In this document: piece by piece, positions 27,897-37,414 of the stretch
How the letters are laid out: each line of letters opens with the position of its first letter
Position numbering within the stretch: position 1 is the stretch's first letter
NCBI RefSeq assembly: GCF_003602095.1
Contig: NZ_RAHH01000021.1
Location: 1 to 64,000 of the forward strand
Length of the DNA stretch: 64,000 nt
Direction of reading: 5' to 3'
From: Rahnella woolbedingensis
GTDB taxonomy: Bacteria; Pseudomonadota; Gammaproteobacteria; Enterobacterales; Enterobacteriaceae
Notes under the pieces: generated by a model
Databases searched by the model: none
What the model was told of the DNA's origin: nothing
The model's input: only the letters and a program-made list of their open reading frames with translations
Made by a program: the position numbers and the translations under genes

Positions 27897-28583
27897 CTAG
27901 AGCACTCGTTTTTCTGGCCGGGAATCGCCTCCATAATCATTAATCGCGCTCCATTCAATGATATTGCTAAGATTACTTTCCGGCAGTTTGACGATGAGCT
28001 GTCCGCCCGGAGCTACCATCTCCACATCTTTAAACAGGGTAGTTCCGACCATGAGATAGCTGAAAACCACATAAAACTGTGTGGGGTTTTTAATAATCAG
28101 CTCGCCTGACGTGCGGGAAAATTGCAGCAATTTGTAAGCGTCATAAGGTTTCCCTTCCAGGCCAGACGGTCGGTAGAAGAGTTTTATCCGGGTATTTATA
28201 ATGAGTCTGAGTTCATTGAGGCTGTTTTTAGGTGTTGATGGAATTGCCCTTACATTAATATAAAATACAGATTCTTTGTTTTTAGGTAATTCACCTCCCG
28301 TATATGAGATACGTAAACTGCTGTCTTCATTTGCATTGAGGCGAAACAGCGGGGGCGTTACAACAAAGGGTCCGCGAGTTTTAGTATCACCGTTCTCAAT
28401 CCATGACTGTATAAGAAAAGGGTTTTTTTCAGACTTATTGCTTAGTGGTAATGAAGCTTCTTTCTTATCGGCATCATAAATGACACGGGTCTGGCCGACA
28501 AGAATTCCCCCACCATAGCTTGCATGAATGAAAGTAAAAAATATTATCGAAATTTTAATAATAAAGCGTATCAGTTCATGCAT
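27897..28583 (-). CDS. Periplasmic fimbrial chaperone (PapD-like)
   Basis: 228 residues: signal peptide about 1-23, then two Ig-like domains. Recognisable family features are the G1-type strand with KNPFLIQSWIEN near 52-63, the LRISYTGGELPKNKESVFYIN segment (about 90-110), and a C-terminal domain with LKLFYRP-like RIKLFYRPSGL. It donates a strand to fold subunits in the periplasm and delivers them to the usher. AT-richer than the flanking core genes, which fits horizontal origin. The ribosome-binding site is weak. Confidence 0.93.
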   Translation of the reverse strand: MHELIRFIIKISIIFFTFIHASYGGGILVGQTRVIYDADKKEASLPLSNKSEKNPFLIQSWIENGDTKTRGPFVVTPPLFRLNANEDSSLRISYTGGELPKNKESVFYINVRAIPSTPKNSLNELRLIINTRIKLFYRPSGLEGKPYDAYKLLQFSRTSGELIIKNPTQFYVVFSYLMVGTTLFKDVEMVAPGGQLIVKLPESNLSNIIEWSAINDYGGDSRPEKRVL

Positions 28584-28640
28584 GTCTTTATTACTCTTGG
28601 GTAAGTGATATGAATAAAAGGTGAGTCTAATAAAATTATT

Positions 28641-28664
28641 GGCAGATTCTGTAAAGAATCTGCC
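28641..28664 (-). terminator. Intra-operon hairpin after the major fimbrial subunit
   Basis: A perfect 10-bp stem GGCAGATTCT / AGAATCTGCC with loop GTAA, followed on the minus strand by an AT-rich tail (AATAATTTTATT). It lies 15 bases after the subunit stop and before the chaperone. Many fimbrial operons have such a partial terminator or mRNA-protecting stem, which gives an excess of the major subunit. Confidence 0.7.
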
Positions 28665-28678
28665 GGGACTTCTATTTC

Positions 28679-29233
28679 TTAACGATAATCCAGAGTGACA
28701 TTAACGCTGGCATCTGCCGGTCCAGCGGTAATGTCGGTTGGATTTTTGAATGACTGGTAATTCGCAAGAAGATTGATATTCATCGTGGCTGTTTTGATGT
28801 CATAACTCAATGTTGGCAGCGTGTTGAGAAGCATGACTTGTTTTGTCGCCGCATCCATAATCTGAATGCCTACACCGTCTGCCATCGGATCACCAAAGGA
28901 GTTCGCCAGTTTGACCAGATTCGGATGAGTAGCATCCACAGCGTCAGCCTCCATCCAGATGACAAAGTGTGGCACTGGATCAGTGTCTTTTTGTGCTACA
29001 GGGCAATTTGTCAGCGGTAGGGTAAAGGGGATTTCAGGCGAAGTATCGCCAATTTGCTGAAACTGAGCAGCGGAATAAGTCCCTAACTGAACATCAACAT
29101 CGCTGCCATTATTGATGACGCAGGCTGTTTTAATAATAGCACCAGTGAAGTTGATTCTCCCATCTATTGCATAGCTGCTTCCCGCTAACGCAAGGAGCAA
29201 TCCGCCAACTACGAGTTTAATTGTCTTTTTCAT
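28679..29233 (-). CDS. Major fimbrial subunit (type 1 pilin family)
   Basis: 184 residues from the ATG at 29233; another in-frame ATG four codons upstream is possible. Signal peptide MKKTIKLVVGGLLLALAGSSYA, then the pilin start IDGRINFTGAI. Cys pair (TACVINN and LTNCPV), and the C-terminal beta strand ends VNVTLDYR with the alternating hydrophobics used in donor-strand exchange. It is the first gene of the four-gene leftward operon subunit-chaperone-usher-adhesin. I do not recognise a specific named fimbria. Confidence 0.9.
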   Translation of the reverse strand: MKKTIKLVVGGLLLALAGSSYAIDGRINFTGAIIKTACVINNGSDVDVQLGTYSAAQFQQIGDTSPEIPFTLPLTNCPVAQKDTDPVPHFVIWMEADAVDATHPNLVKLANSFGDPMADGVGIQIMDAATKQVMLLNTLPTLSYDIKTATMNINLLANYQSFKNPTDITAGPADASVNVTLDYR

Positions 29234-29891
29234 TTTCGCATCCATTCTGAAATAAAACATTGAAGGTTGAAGCACAGATGCACCTAAAAATAGGTAAGCA
29301 ATATTAATGAAGCGTCTGTGTAAAACGGAGTCTATCAACTGTTTTATCGGTTGAATAGGGTATGGGTTCTGTAGTGAACAGTTTTGATATAAAAATACAA
29401 AGTATATATTTGTTTCCATGATTTATTGGTCTTGTGTAATTCATAATATTGATCATTCTATTTTCTGGAAATTTAAAATTTAACAGCAGGGAGTATACTT
29501 TATTTTTAATTAATCGCTTTAATAGAAGTCATGTAAAGGTACCCGATTCTTTAAATATTAATGCGCAGGCGGCTGTGGTTATATATTGAGTCGCTTTGAA
29601 GAAGGATTGGTTTCACAAAGTGTCCCTTTACCGAACTTCTAAGACAAGAACGAACAATTTATGAGCAGCGGGGGGGGGGTGTAGCGCTGAGGATGTTCCG
29701 AAGTCGTCGACGACAAACCGTAACAAACCAACCTTAGGTGGCAGAAGATTCCTCTGATATTGTTGATAAATTAGGAAATCCATAATCATTGTTACAATTT
29801 CGTCTAGAATATATACCATTAAACGCTGTCTGTTTTAGCTGACATTTCTAACAATACAAGCTTCAGGCATTCACGCCTTTGGGAGATTTAA
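29234..29891. other. Divergent control region between the fimbrial operon and ompR
   Basis: 658 non-coding, AT-rich bases separating two divergent operons. It includes a G10 tract (29670-29679), and near 29789-29815 an AT-rich segment (TTGTTACA ... TAGAATATATA) that could be the ompR promoter. GGGAG (29881-29885) is the ompR ribosome-binding site. A 63-codon frame on the minus strand spans the G-tract (29628-29819), but I see no support for its being a gene. No flanking inverted repeats of a FimS-type invertible switch were seen. Confidence 0.6.
29670..29679. repeat. G10 homopolymer between fimbrial and ompR promoters
   Basis: Ten consecutive G in otherwise AT-rich DNA. It is about 210 bases before ompR and 435 bases before the fimbrial subunit start. 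Homopolymeric G tracts this long are slippage-prone and can alter promoter spacing; here any such effect is inference. Confidence 0.75.
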
Positions 29892-31969
<2,078 letters not shown>

Positions 31970-32062
31970 TTAAGGGGAGCCTTAATGATCCCGTTTTTCA
32001 GACGGGTGAAAGTTTCGGTTTCTCAATTGCGGTTCTCACTTATGGCGCTGCGCCGAAACCGC

Positions 32063-32093
32063 CCAAAGGAGGAAAGTGCTTTTCCTCCTTTGG
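32063..32093. repeat. Perfect 13-bp hairpin
   Basis: CCAAAGGAGGAAA pairs perfectly with TTTCCTCCTTTGG around loop GTGCT. It is the strongest stem in the block after envZ and may also serve as its transcription stop, although no clean T-run follows. Confidence 0.75.
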
Positions 32094-32162
32094 ATTCCTC
32101 CTCGCTTTTTCAACACGTGCTACGCTCGCTGGCTATGTTTCAGTATCCACCGCGACAGGCTG

Positions 32163-32240
32163 GAAATCTTGCCGCTACGCGGTACCTTCTCTCGGTCTTC
32201 GAGCCACAGGTCTCGAAGCCGCTCCGTTCAGCAAGATTTC
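32163..32240. repeat. Nested inverted repeats (cruciform-like)
   Basis: Outer arms GAAATCTTGC (32163-32172) and GCAAGATTTC (32231-32240) enclose an inner pair CTTCGAG (32197-32203) and CTCGAAG (32212-32218). All arms are perfect. Such nested arms are typical of small non-autonomous repeat elements or structured RNAs. Confidence 0.65.
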
Positions 32241-32461
32241 TGAATCGCCCGCATAATCTTAAATCCAAAAGCAGAATGGATGTATCTTTTAGAAATGTAG
32301 ATTGGCGTGCTCAAAAATGGCACCGAATGAATGGTTCGAGACTCAAGGCTCGAATCCTGAAATTCGGGAATCGCCTCGCGATGACATTTTGCGCCACACG
32401 CTAAAGCAACAGAACATGCCCGTCGTACCCGCGATAGCGCGCAGTAAAAGAGCCGGGGATT

Positions 32462-32493
32462 CTTAAGGGTGGTGGCGATAAGCCACCCTTAAG
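32462..32493. repeat. 11-bp inverted repeat
   Basis: CTTAAGGGTGG and CCACCCTTAAG flank TGGCGATAAG. Perfect arms. Confidence 0.7.
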
Positions 32494-32495
32494 GC

Positions 32496-32551
32496 CGGTG
32501 TGGGCGGCAGCTCACGGTTTTGACCCAAGGCGGTGTGGGCGACAGCTCACG
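32496..32551. repeat. Two 21-base direct repeats, 35-base period
   Basis: Copies at 32496-32516 and 32531-32551 differ at one base (GGCGGCAG versus GGCGACAG). Both contain GTG...CAC half-palindromes and end 20 bases before the PIN-domain gene stop. REP-like in appearance. Confidence 0.65.
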
Positions 32552-32571
32552 TTCGGATGGCAACCCACTAT

Positions 32572-33051
32572 TCAGCTCTTCCTGCTCATCACATAATACT
32601 CTGCCGCTTCTTCCCGCCATCTCGGCGTATCCCCCGCATTCCACGGATTCACCAGTGCGATGTCCGTGTGGGTAAACACGTCGGCATGATCCGTCGCCAG
32701 AGTCGCATGATGATTCAGGCAGATAGCCGCCAGCTGAATGTCACGCTCCGGCATCTCAATATTGGCCGCTTTTGACGCAGCTGCCACCCGCGGGTAATAC
32801 AGTGCGCTTGCCGCATCAAACGATAATAAGCGACCAGCAAAATCCTGATTCAGCATCTCCAGCAACACTTGTGAAAGCGCGGCTTTTGGCTGATGAGCTG
32901 GCAATGTCTCAACCCAGGTGAAAAGGGCCGCCACGCTCAGGCTGGTCAGGTACAGCTGTGTGGTGTCCTGTGCGTCCAGCCATTGCAGAACGTTCTTTTG
33001 TGGCCTGGGATTGATCATCTCAAGAATGACGGCGGTGTTGAGAATAATCAT
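32572..33051 (-). CDS. PIN-domain protein, FitB/VapC-like toxin with altered active site
   Basis: 159 residues. The frame and ends fit the FitB/VapC family: it opens MIILNTAVILEM, contains ERDIQLAAICL (residues ~102-112) and LATDHADVF, and closes with VNPW near residue 134. PIN nucleases need a cluster of acidic residues. The first Asp (DTN after the first strand) is Asn5 here with Ala at 7, and the usual Glu of the A-E-L motif is missing (SVAALFTW). Later acids remain. The enzyme may therefore be inactive. It overlaps the upstream antitoxin gene by 4 bases. Confidence 0.85.
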   Translation of the reverse strand: MIILNTAVILEMINPRPQKNVLQWLDAQDTTQLYLTSLSVAALFTWVETLPAHQPKAALSQVLLEMLNQDFAGRLLSFDAASALYYPRVAAASKAANIEMPERDIQLAAICLNHHATLATDHADVFTHTDIALVNPWNAGDTPRWREEAAEYYVMSRKS

Positions 33052-33260
33052 TCGGGTGGCAGTTCCAGTGGCCCGGCAATCACGGTGGAAAAACGCTGGC
33101 GGAGCTGGCTGCCAAGGCCAAAGTCAGGCTGGGTGGGGACTAACGCCTGTTTGAGGATCAAACGTGCTTCTTCTTCCATCGAGTGACCTTTTTTGGCCGC
33201 CGCGATACGCAGCAGTTCTTTCACATCGTCATCAAGATTACGAACGGTAATGGTCGCCAT
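33048..33260 (-). CDS. FitA-like antitoxin (ribbon-helix-helix / Arc family)
   Basis: 70 residues. It begins MATITVRNLDDDVKELLRI, the FitA/VapB RHH DNA-binding start, followed by KKGHSMEEEARLIL, the second helix typical of the family; the C-terminal half would wrap the toxin. AGAGGAAC provides the ribosome-binding site. Overlap of 4 bases with the PIN gene (ATGA) gives the standard antitoxin-first order. Such pairs autorepress their own promoter. It lies just after the pckA terminator. Confidence 0.88.
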   Translation of the reverse strand: MATITVRNLDDDVKELLRIAAAKKGHSMEEEARLILKQALVPTQPDFGLGSQLRQRFSTVIAGPLELPPE

Positions 33261-33317
33261 ATGAGGTTCCTCTGACAGCAATGCAGTCATTCTGAAATGC
33301 TGCCGGACCGGTTGCAA

Positions 33318-33343
33318 TAAAAAAGGCGCGGAAGCCCGCGCCT
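33318..33343 (-). terminator. Rho-independent terminator of pckA
   Basis: Stem AGGCGCGG / CCGCGCCT with loop AAGC, followed on the minus strand by TTTTTT. It starts about 20 bases after the pckA stop. Confidence 0.9.
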
Positions 33344-33363
33344 GATGAGAGATTATTGCCTGT

Positions 33364-34986
33364 TTACCGCTTCGGTCCGGCGCTGACCAACGCGGCGCCC
33401 GCCGGGGTATCGGTATATTTATCAAAGTTATCAATAAACAGCTGCGCCAGATGCTCTGCTTTTTCCTGCCACTGTTCGCGGCTGGCGTAAGTATTACGCG
33501 GATCCAGAATATGAGCGTCGACGCCTGGCAACTCAACCGGAACCGCCAGATTAAACATCGGCAGTGTGAACGTTTCGGCATCATCAATGGTGCCATCTAA
33601 AATGGCATTGATAATCGCACGCGTATTTTTCAGCGAGATGCGTTTGCCGGTACCGTTCCAGCCGGTATTCACCAGATAAGCCTGCGCACCGGCGGCCTCC
33701 ATGCGTTTTACTAACACTTCGGCGTATTGCGTCGGGTGCAGCATCAGGAACGCGGCACCGAAACAGGCGGAGAATGTCGGAGTCGGTTCATTGACGCCAC
33801 GCTCAGTGCCCGCCAGTTTGGCAGTAAAACCTGACAGGAAATGGTATTGCGTCTGTGAAGCCGTCAGACGCGAGACCGGCGGCAGCACACCAAACGCATC
33901 TGCGGTCAGGAAAATCACTTTGCTGGCATGCCCGGCTTTTGAAACCGGCTTCACGATATTATCTATGTGGTAAATCGGGTATGAAACACGGGTGTTTTCG
34001 GTTTTACTGCCATCATCAAAATCGATTTTGCCGTCTTCGCTGACCATTACGTTTTCCAGCAATGCGTCGCGTTTGATGGCTTTGAAGATTTCCGGTTCGG
34101 CTTCTTTGCTGAGTTTAATAGTTTTAGCGTAGCAGCCGCCTTCGAAATTGAAGACTCCATCGTCGTCCCAGCCGTGTTCATCGTCACCGATCAGTTTGCG
34201 TTGCGGATCCGTCGACAGCGTAGTTTTACCGGTACCGGAAAGCCCGAAGAATACCGCGACATCGCCTTTTTCGCCGACGTTAGCCGAACAGTGCATCGAG
34301 GCAATGCCCTGCAATGGCAGCAGATAATTCATGACGGCGAACATGCCTTTCTTCATTTCGCCGCCGTACCATGAACCGCCGATCAGCTGAATACGTTCGG
34401 TCAGGTTGAAGGCGATGAAGTTTTCTGAATTCAGCCCCTGTTTCTGCCAGTCAGGATTGGTACTTTTCGCGCCGTTCATCACGATGAAATCGGGTTCGAA
34501 GTTTTCCAGCTCACTTTCCGTGGGGCGGATAAACATGTTTTTGACGAAATGCGCCTGCCAGGCGACTTCGGTAATAAAGCGGACTTTCAGACGGGAATCG
34601 GCGTTTGCGCCGCAGAAAGCATCAATGATAAACAGACGTTTGCCGGACAACTGCTTGCTGACCAGAGCCTTCAGTGACGTCCAGGTTTCCTGTGACATCG
34701 GCTTGTTATCATTTTTGCCTTTGCCCTGATCAGACCACCACAGCGTATCGCGGGTGGTGTCATCGCGGACGATGTATTTATCTTTCGGCGAACGACCGGT
34801 GAAAATACCGGTATCGACATTGACTGCGCCCAGTTCTGTTACCTGCCCGCGCTCAAAGCCTTCGAGACCCGGCGCCGTCTCTTCATTAAAAAGAGTTTCG
34901 TAATCAGGGTTATAGACGATTTCGCTATTCTGATGGATCCCATAAAGGGCGAGTTTTTCGGCGGTGATCCCGATAGTCGTAGGCAT
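33364..34986 (-). CDS. pckA: Phosphoenolpyruvate carboxykinase (ATP)
   Basis: 540 residues. It converts oxaloacetate and ATP to phosphoenolpyruvate, ADP and CO2, the first step of gluconeogenesis. Kinase-1a motif [11 protein letters not shown] near residues 246-256, the [18 protein letters not shown] metal/kinase-2 region near 266-283, and conserved [17 protein letters not shown] started it at 34986 ([12 protein letters not shown]) where GAGGAG is well spaced; an ATG five codons upstream is less likely. Single gene, own terminator. Confidence 0.97.
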   Translation of the reverse strand: MPTTIGITAEKLALYGIHQNSEIVYNPDYETLFNEETAPGLEGFERGQVTELGAVNVDTGIFTGRSPKDKYIVRDDTTRDTLWWSDQGKGKNDNKPMSQETWTSLKALVSKQLSGKRLFIIDAFCGANADSRLKVRFITEVAWQAHFVKNMFIRPTESELENFEPDFIVMNGAKSTNPDWQKQGLNSENFIAFNLTERIQLIGGSWYGGEMKKGMFAVMNYLLPLQGIASMHCSANVGEKGDVAVFFGLSGTGKTTLSTDPQRKLIGDDEHGWDDDGVFNFEGGCYAKTIKLSKEAEPEIFKAIKRDALLENVMVSEDGKIDFDDGSKTENTRVSYPIYHIDNIVKPVSKAGHASKVIFLTADAFGVLPPVSRLTASQTQYHFLSGFTAKLAGTERGVNEPTPTFSACFGAAFLMLHPTQYAEVLVKRMEAAGAQAYLVNTGWNGTGKRISLKNTRAIINAILDGTIDDAETFTLPMFNLAVPVELPGVDAHILDPRNTYASREQWQEKAEHLAQLFIDNFDKYTDTPAGAALVSAGPKR

Positions 34987-35162
34987 TTCCCTGCTCCTCA
35001 CTGAACTTTGAATCCCTCGGTAGGGATAAATCAGTTGTTATTGTAGGTATTTATCGCGTTTTAACCGCGACAAATCTCAAAGAATAACGGGAGATGTAAA
35101 TGTTTTTCCAGAATTGTGATGAAAAACTCGAAAGGTATGCAAAAAGGTTATGCAAAAGAAAT

Positions 35163-35192
35163 AAAAAAGGGACTTTTCGGTGAAAAGTCCCT
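35163..35192 (-). terminator. Rho-independent terminator of hslR-hslO
   Basis: Stem AGGGACTTTTC / GAAAAGTCCCT with loop GGT, followed on the minus strand by six T. It lies about 20 bases after the hslO stop. Confidence 0.92.
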
Positions 35193-35212
35193 CAATATTA
35201 AACTGTTAACGA

Positions 35213-36097
35213 TCAGTGAACGTGGTCATCTGAGGAGTGAACATCTCCGCCCGCTTTCAGCGTCGCCATGTCCATCGCGTCAAATTCATAATCTGCACCG
35301 CAATAATCACAGTGCATTTCGATTTTGCCGTCAGCTTCCAGCATCTCGAGAATATCTTCATCCGGCAATGTCAGCAGCGCGCCCGCACAGCGTTCCCGCG
35401 AACAGGTACAACGGAAACAGACTGCCTGCGGTTCGTACAGAGTGACTTCTTCCTGATGATACAGACGATAAAGCACTTCATTCGCTGGCAGGTTCAGCAG
35501 CTCTTCAGCCTTGATGGTCGTGGTCAGCTGCGCCAGATGGCTGAATTCTTCCGGATCGGTATCTTCAGCGGGCAGAACCTGCAACAACATACCGCCTGCC
35601 GCTGGCTGGCCTTCCACTTCACCGGTACGGATGAAAATGCGGGTTGGCAGCTGTTCGGATTGCATGAAGTAGTTTTCCAGGCATTCGGCCAGGTTTTCAC
35701 CTTCCAGACCCACCACGCCCTGATAACGCTCGCCGACGCTCGGGGAAATGGTGATCACCATGTAGCCGTTGCCAATCATTTCTTTCAGCGAACAGCCTTC
35801 GGTGATGTCACCTTGCAGACGCGCAATACCGCGCAGTTCCTGTTTGTTATTCCCGTTAATCACGGCCAGTTTCAGCGGGCCATCGCCTTGCAGCTGTACG
35901 GTAATATCGCCGTCGAATTTCAGTGTCGCGGTCAGCAGGCTGGTCGCTACCAGCATTTCGCCCAGCAGATTACGCACTTCTGCCGGATAGTCATGACCGG
36001 CAACAATCTGCTGGAAGGTTTCTTTGAGCGAGACCAGTTCACCGCGAACGGCGTGATGATTGAACAGGTAGCGATGCAGTTGGTCGTGATTAGACAT
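35213..36097 (-). CDS. hslO: Redox-regulated holdase chaperone Hsp33
   Basis: 294 residues. An N-terminal holdase core ([18 protein letters not shown] near 60-77; [10 protein letters not shown]) is followed by the C-terminal zinc/redox switch: CxC in [11 protein letters not shown] near residue 230 and CDYC about 33 residues later. Oxidation releases zinc and activates it. Start at 36097 ([12 protein letters not shown]) by family alignment. Usual neighbour of hslR (78 bases away). Confidence 0.97.
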   Translation of the reverse strand: MSNHDQLHRYLFNHHAVRGELVSLKETFQQIVAGHDYPAEVRNLLGEMLVATSLLTATLKFDGDITVQLQGDGPLKLAVINGNNKQELRGIARLQGDITEGCSLKEMIGNGYMVITISPSVGERYQGVVGLEGENLAECLENYFMQSEQLPTRIFIRTGEVEGQPAAGGMLLQVLPAEDTDPEEFSHLAQLTTTIKAEELLNLPANEVLYRLYHQEEVTLYEPQAVCFRCTCSRERCAGALLTLPDEDILEMLEADGKIEMHCDYCGADYEFDAMDMATLKAGGDVHSSDDHVH

Positions 36098-36174
36098 AAT
36101 TTTCTCTCTGTTTAGCGAACTCAAATCCTTCATCCTTCAGTTGCTGCCTTGATGCAACTCGAATGATTTTGGAT

Positions 36175-36579
36175 TTATTCGGAATCGCCATATTTAAATT
36201 TGATCAGGGTCCGCCGTTCCTTTTTGTCCGGGCGTCGGTCCGGATGCGGCATGGCATTCATTTTTCGCGCCTCGGAGATTTTCTCCCGGCTGGCAATGCT
36301 TGCGTCGGTTTCCTGATACAGTTTCTGTGCGTCTTCCGCGCTGCGGCGCTGAGTGTTTAGCCCCAGAACGGTGATCGTTTTTGTGTCATTTCCCTGACGT
36401 AGCGTGATTTCGGCATTCAGTTCCATCAGCTTGCTGGGTTTCCCCCGCTGACCGTTGTAATGCACCTTGCCGCCATCAATCATCTCGCGTGCCAGCGCGC
36501 GGGTCTTATAAAAACGAGCCGCCCACAGCCATTTATCAAGACGTACTGCATTATCGTCGTCGTCCGTTTTACCTTTCAT
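36175..36579 (-). CDS. hslR: Heat-shock protein 15, S4-domain ribosome-recycling factor
   Basis: 134 residues. An S4 RNA-binding domain at about 11-65 (VRLDKWLWAARFYKTRALAREM) and a basic, charged C-terminal tail. Hsp15 rescues stalled 50S subunits carrying nascent chains after heat shock. Located upstream of hslO in the same direction, as in E. coli. Confidence 0.96.
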   Translation of the reverse strand: MKGKTDDDDNAVRLDKWLWAARFYKTRALAREMIDGGKVHYNGQRGKPSKLMELNAEITLRQGNDTKTITVLGLNTQRRSAEDAQKLYQETDASIASREKISEARKMNAMPHPDRRPDKKERRTLIKFKYGDSE

Positions 36580-36603
36580 TTTTCTCCCCTGAACCTGCCG
36601 GAA

Positions 36604-37293
36604 TTATTTAGCCGGGCCTGTTACGGGGTGAATCGAAGGCAACAGGCTACGGAAGTCATTAATTGAGGGATGGCCCTGAAATGACTTATCTGCCATGGTC
36701 GAATCCGGATTTTCTATACCCAGACAATAGCGGATACCGAAGGTTTTTGCCGCATTCAGGATGGGTTCTCCGTCATCGACAAATAAAGTCCGTTCAGGAT
36801 CAAAGCCCGTTTGCTTTTGTACCGCAGACCACAAGCGCTGATCTTCTTTCGGATAACCAAATGTGTGGGTAGAAAGTAATAAATCAAGGTGCTGGTCTAA
36901 ACCGGTGTGCTCAATTTTAACGGACAGACTGTGCGGATGCGCGTTGGTCAGCAAAATGGTCTGGCGTCCGCTTTCACGAAGATGCGTTAAAAATGGCAGC
37001 GTATCGTCTCGCAGTCGCGCATTTTTGCCGATGTCAGTGGTCATCTGATAGATGTCCATATCCAGCCGCTCGCTCCAGTAATCAAAGCAGTACCAGTTCA
37101 TGGTGTGCTGAACAGCCAGATATTCCTCATGAATTACCTGACGGGCATTTTCAAGCGGAATAGACCGTTGCTGGCTGAGTGCTAAGGGCACATTCTGCAA
37201 CCAGAACTGACTGTCGAAGGCCAGATCCAGCAGCGTGCCGTCCATGTCCAGCAAAACGGTATCAATGCAATTCCAGTTAAAATCAGGGGGCAT
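36604..37293 (-). CDS. yrfG: HAD-family GMP/IMP nucleotidase YrfG
   Basis: 229 residues. HAD motif I DMDGTLLDL near residues 16-24, motif II LLTNAH near 122-127, a Lys in FGYPKEDQRLW and motif IV FVDDGEPI near 177. In E. coli YrfG dephosphorylates purine mononucleotides. Start at 37293 (MPPDFNWNCID) chosen by homology; the longer frame upstream is not conserved. Sits 24 bases before hslR, so probably in one leftward transcript. Confidence 0.93.
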   Translation of the reverse strand: MPPDFNWNCIDTVLLDMDGTLLDLAFDSQFWLQNVPLALSQQRSIPLENARQVIHEEYLAVQHTMNWYCFDYWSERLDMDIYQMTTDIGKNARLRDDTLPFLTHLRESGRQTILLTNAHPHSLSVKIEHTGLDQHLDLLLSTHTFGYPKEDQRLWSAVQKQTGFDPERTLFVDDGEPILNAAKTFGIRYCLGIENPDSTMADKSFQGHPSINDFRSLLPSIHPVTGPAK

Positions 37294-37414
37294 GAAAACT
37301 CCATGTCCTGACGGCTGAAGTGGTGCGTGCGCCGCAGGAGAGAAAAAGTAAAAGCAGGGAAGGGCATCAGGGTAGCACAATCTCACAGGGTGGCGCAGAG
37401 TCACCCTGTGGTTT

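Larger units (their letters stand above)
31970..32571. other. Structured, palindrome-rich non-coding block after envZ
   Basis: About 600 bases without a convincing gene; two overlapping open frames here have unusual composition (many S/R/F) and no recognisable family. Instead there is a string of inverted repeats: 32012-32061 (GTTTCGG / CCGAAAC), 32063-32093, 32163-32240 with a nested stem at 32197-32218, 32333-32356 (GGTTCGAG / CTCGAATCC, one bulge), 32462-32493, plus two near-identical 21-base direct copies at 32496-32551. It looks like one or more intergenic repeat elements, origin unknown. Confidence 0.6.

Noticed and set aside
29628-29819. 63-codon minus-strand frame spanning the G10 tract
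   Set aside because: No ribosome-binding site or family; sits in a promoter region. The G-tract itself is reported instead.
32333-32356. tRNA T-arm-like segment (GGTTCGAG ... CTCGAATCC)
   Set aside because: Only one arm-like stem; no acceptor, D or anticodon arms could be assembled around it.
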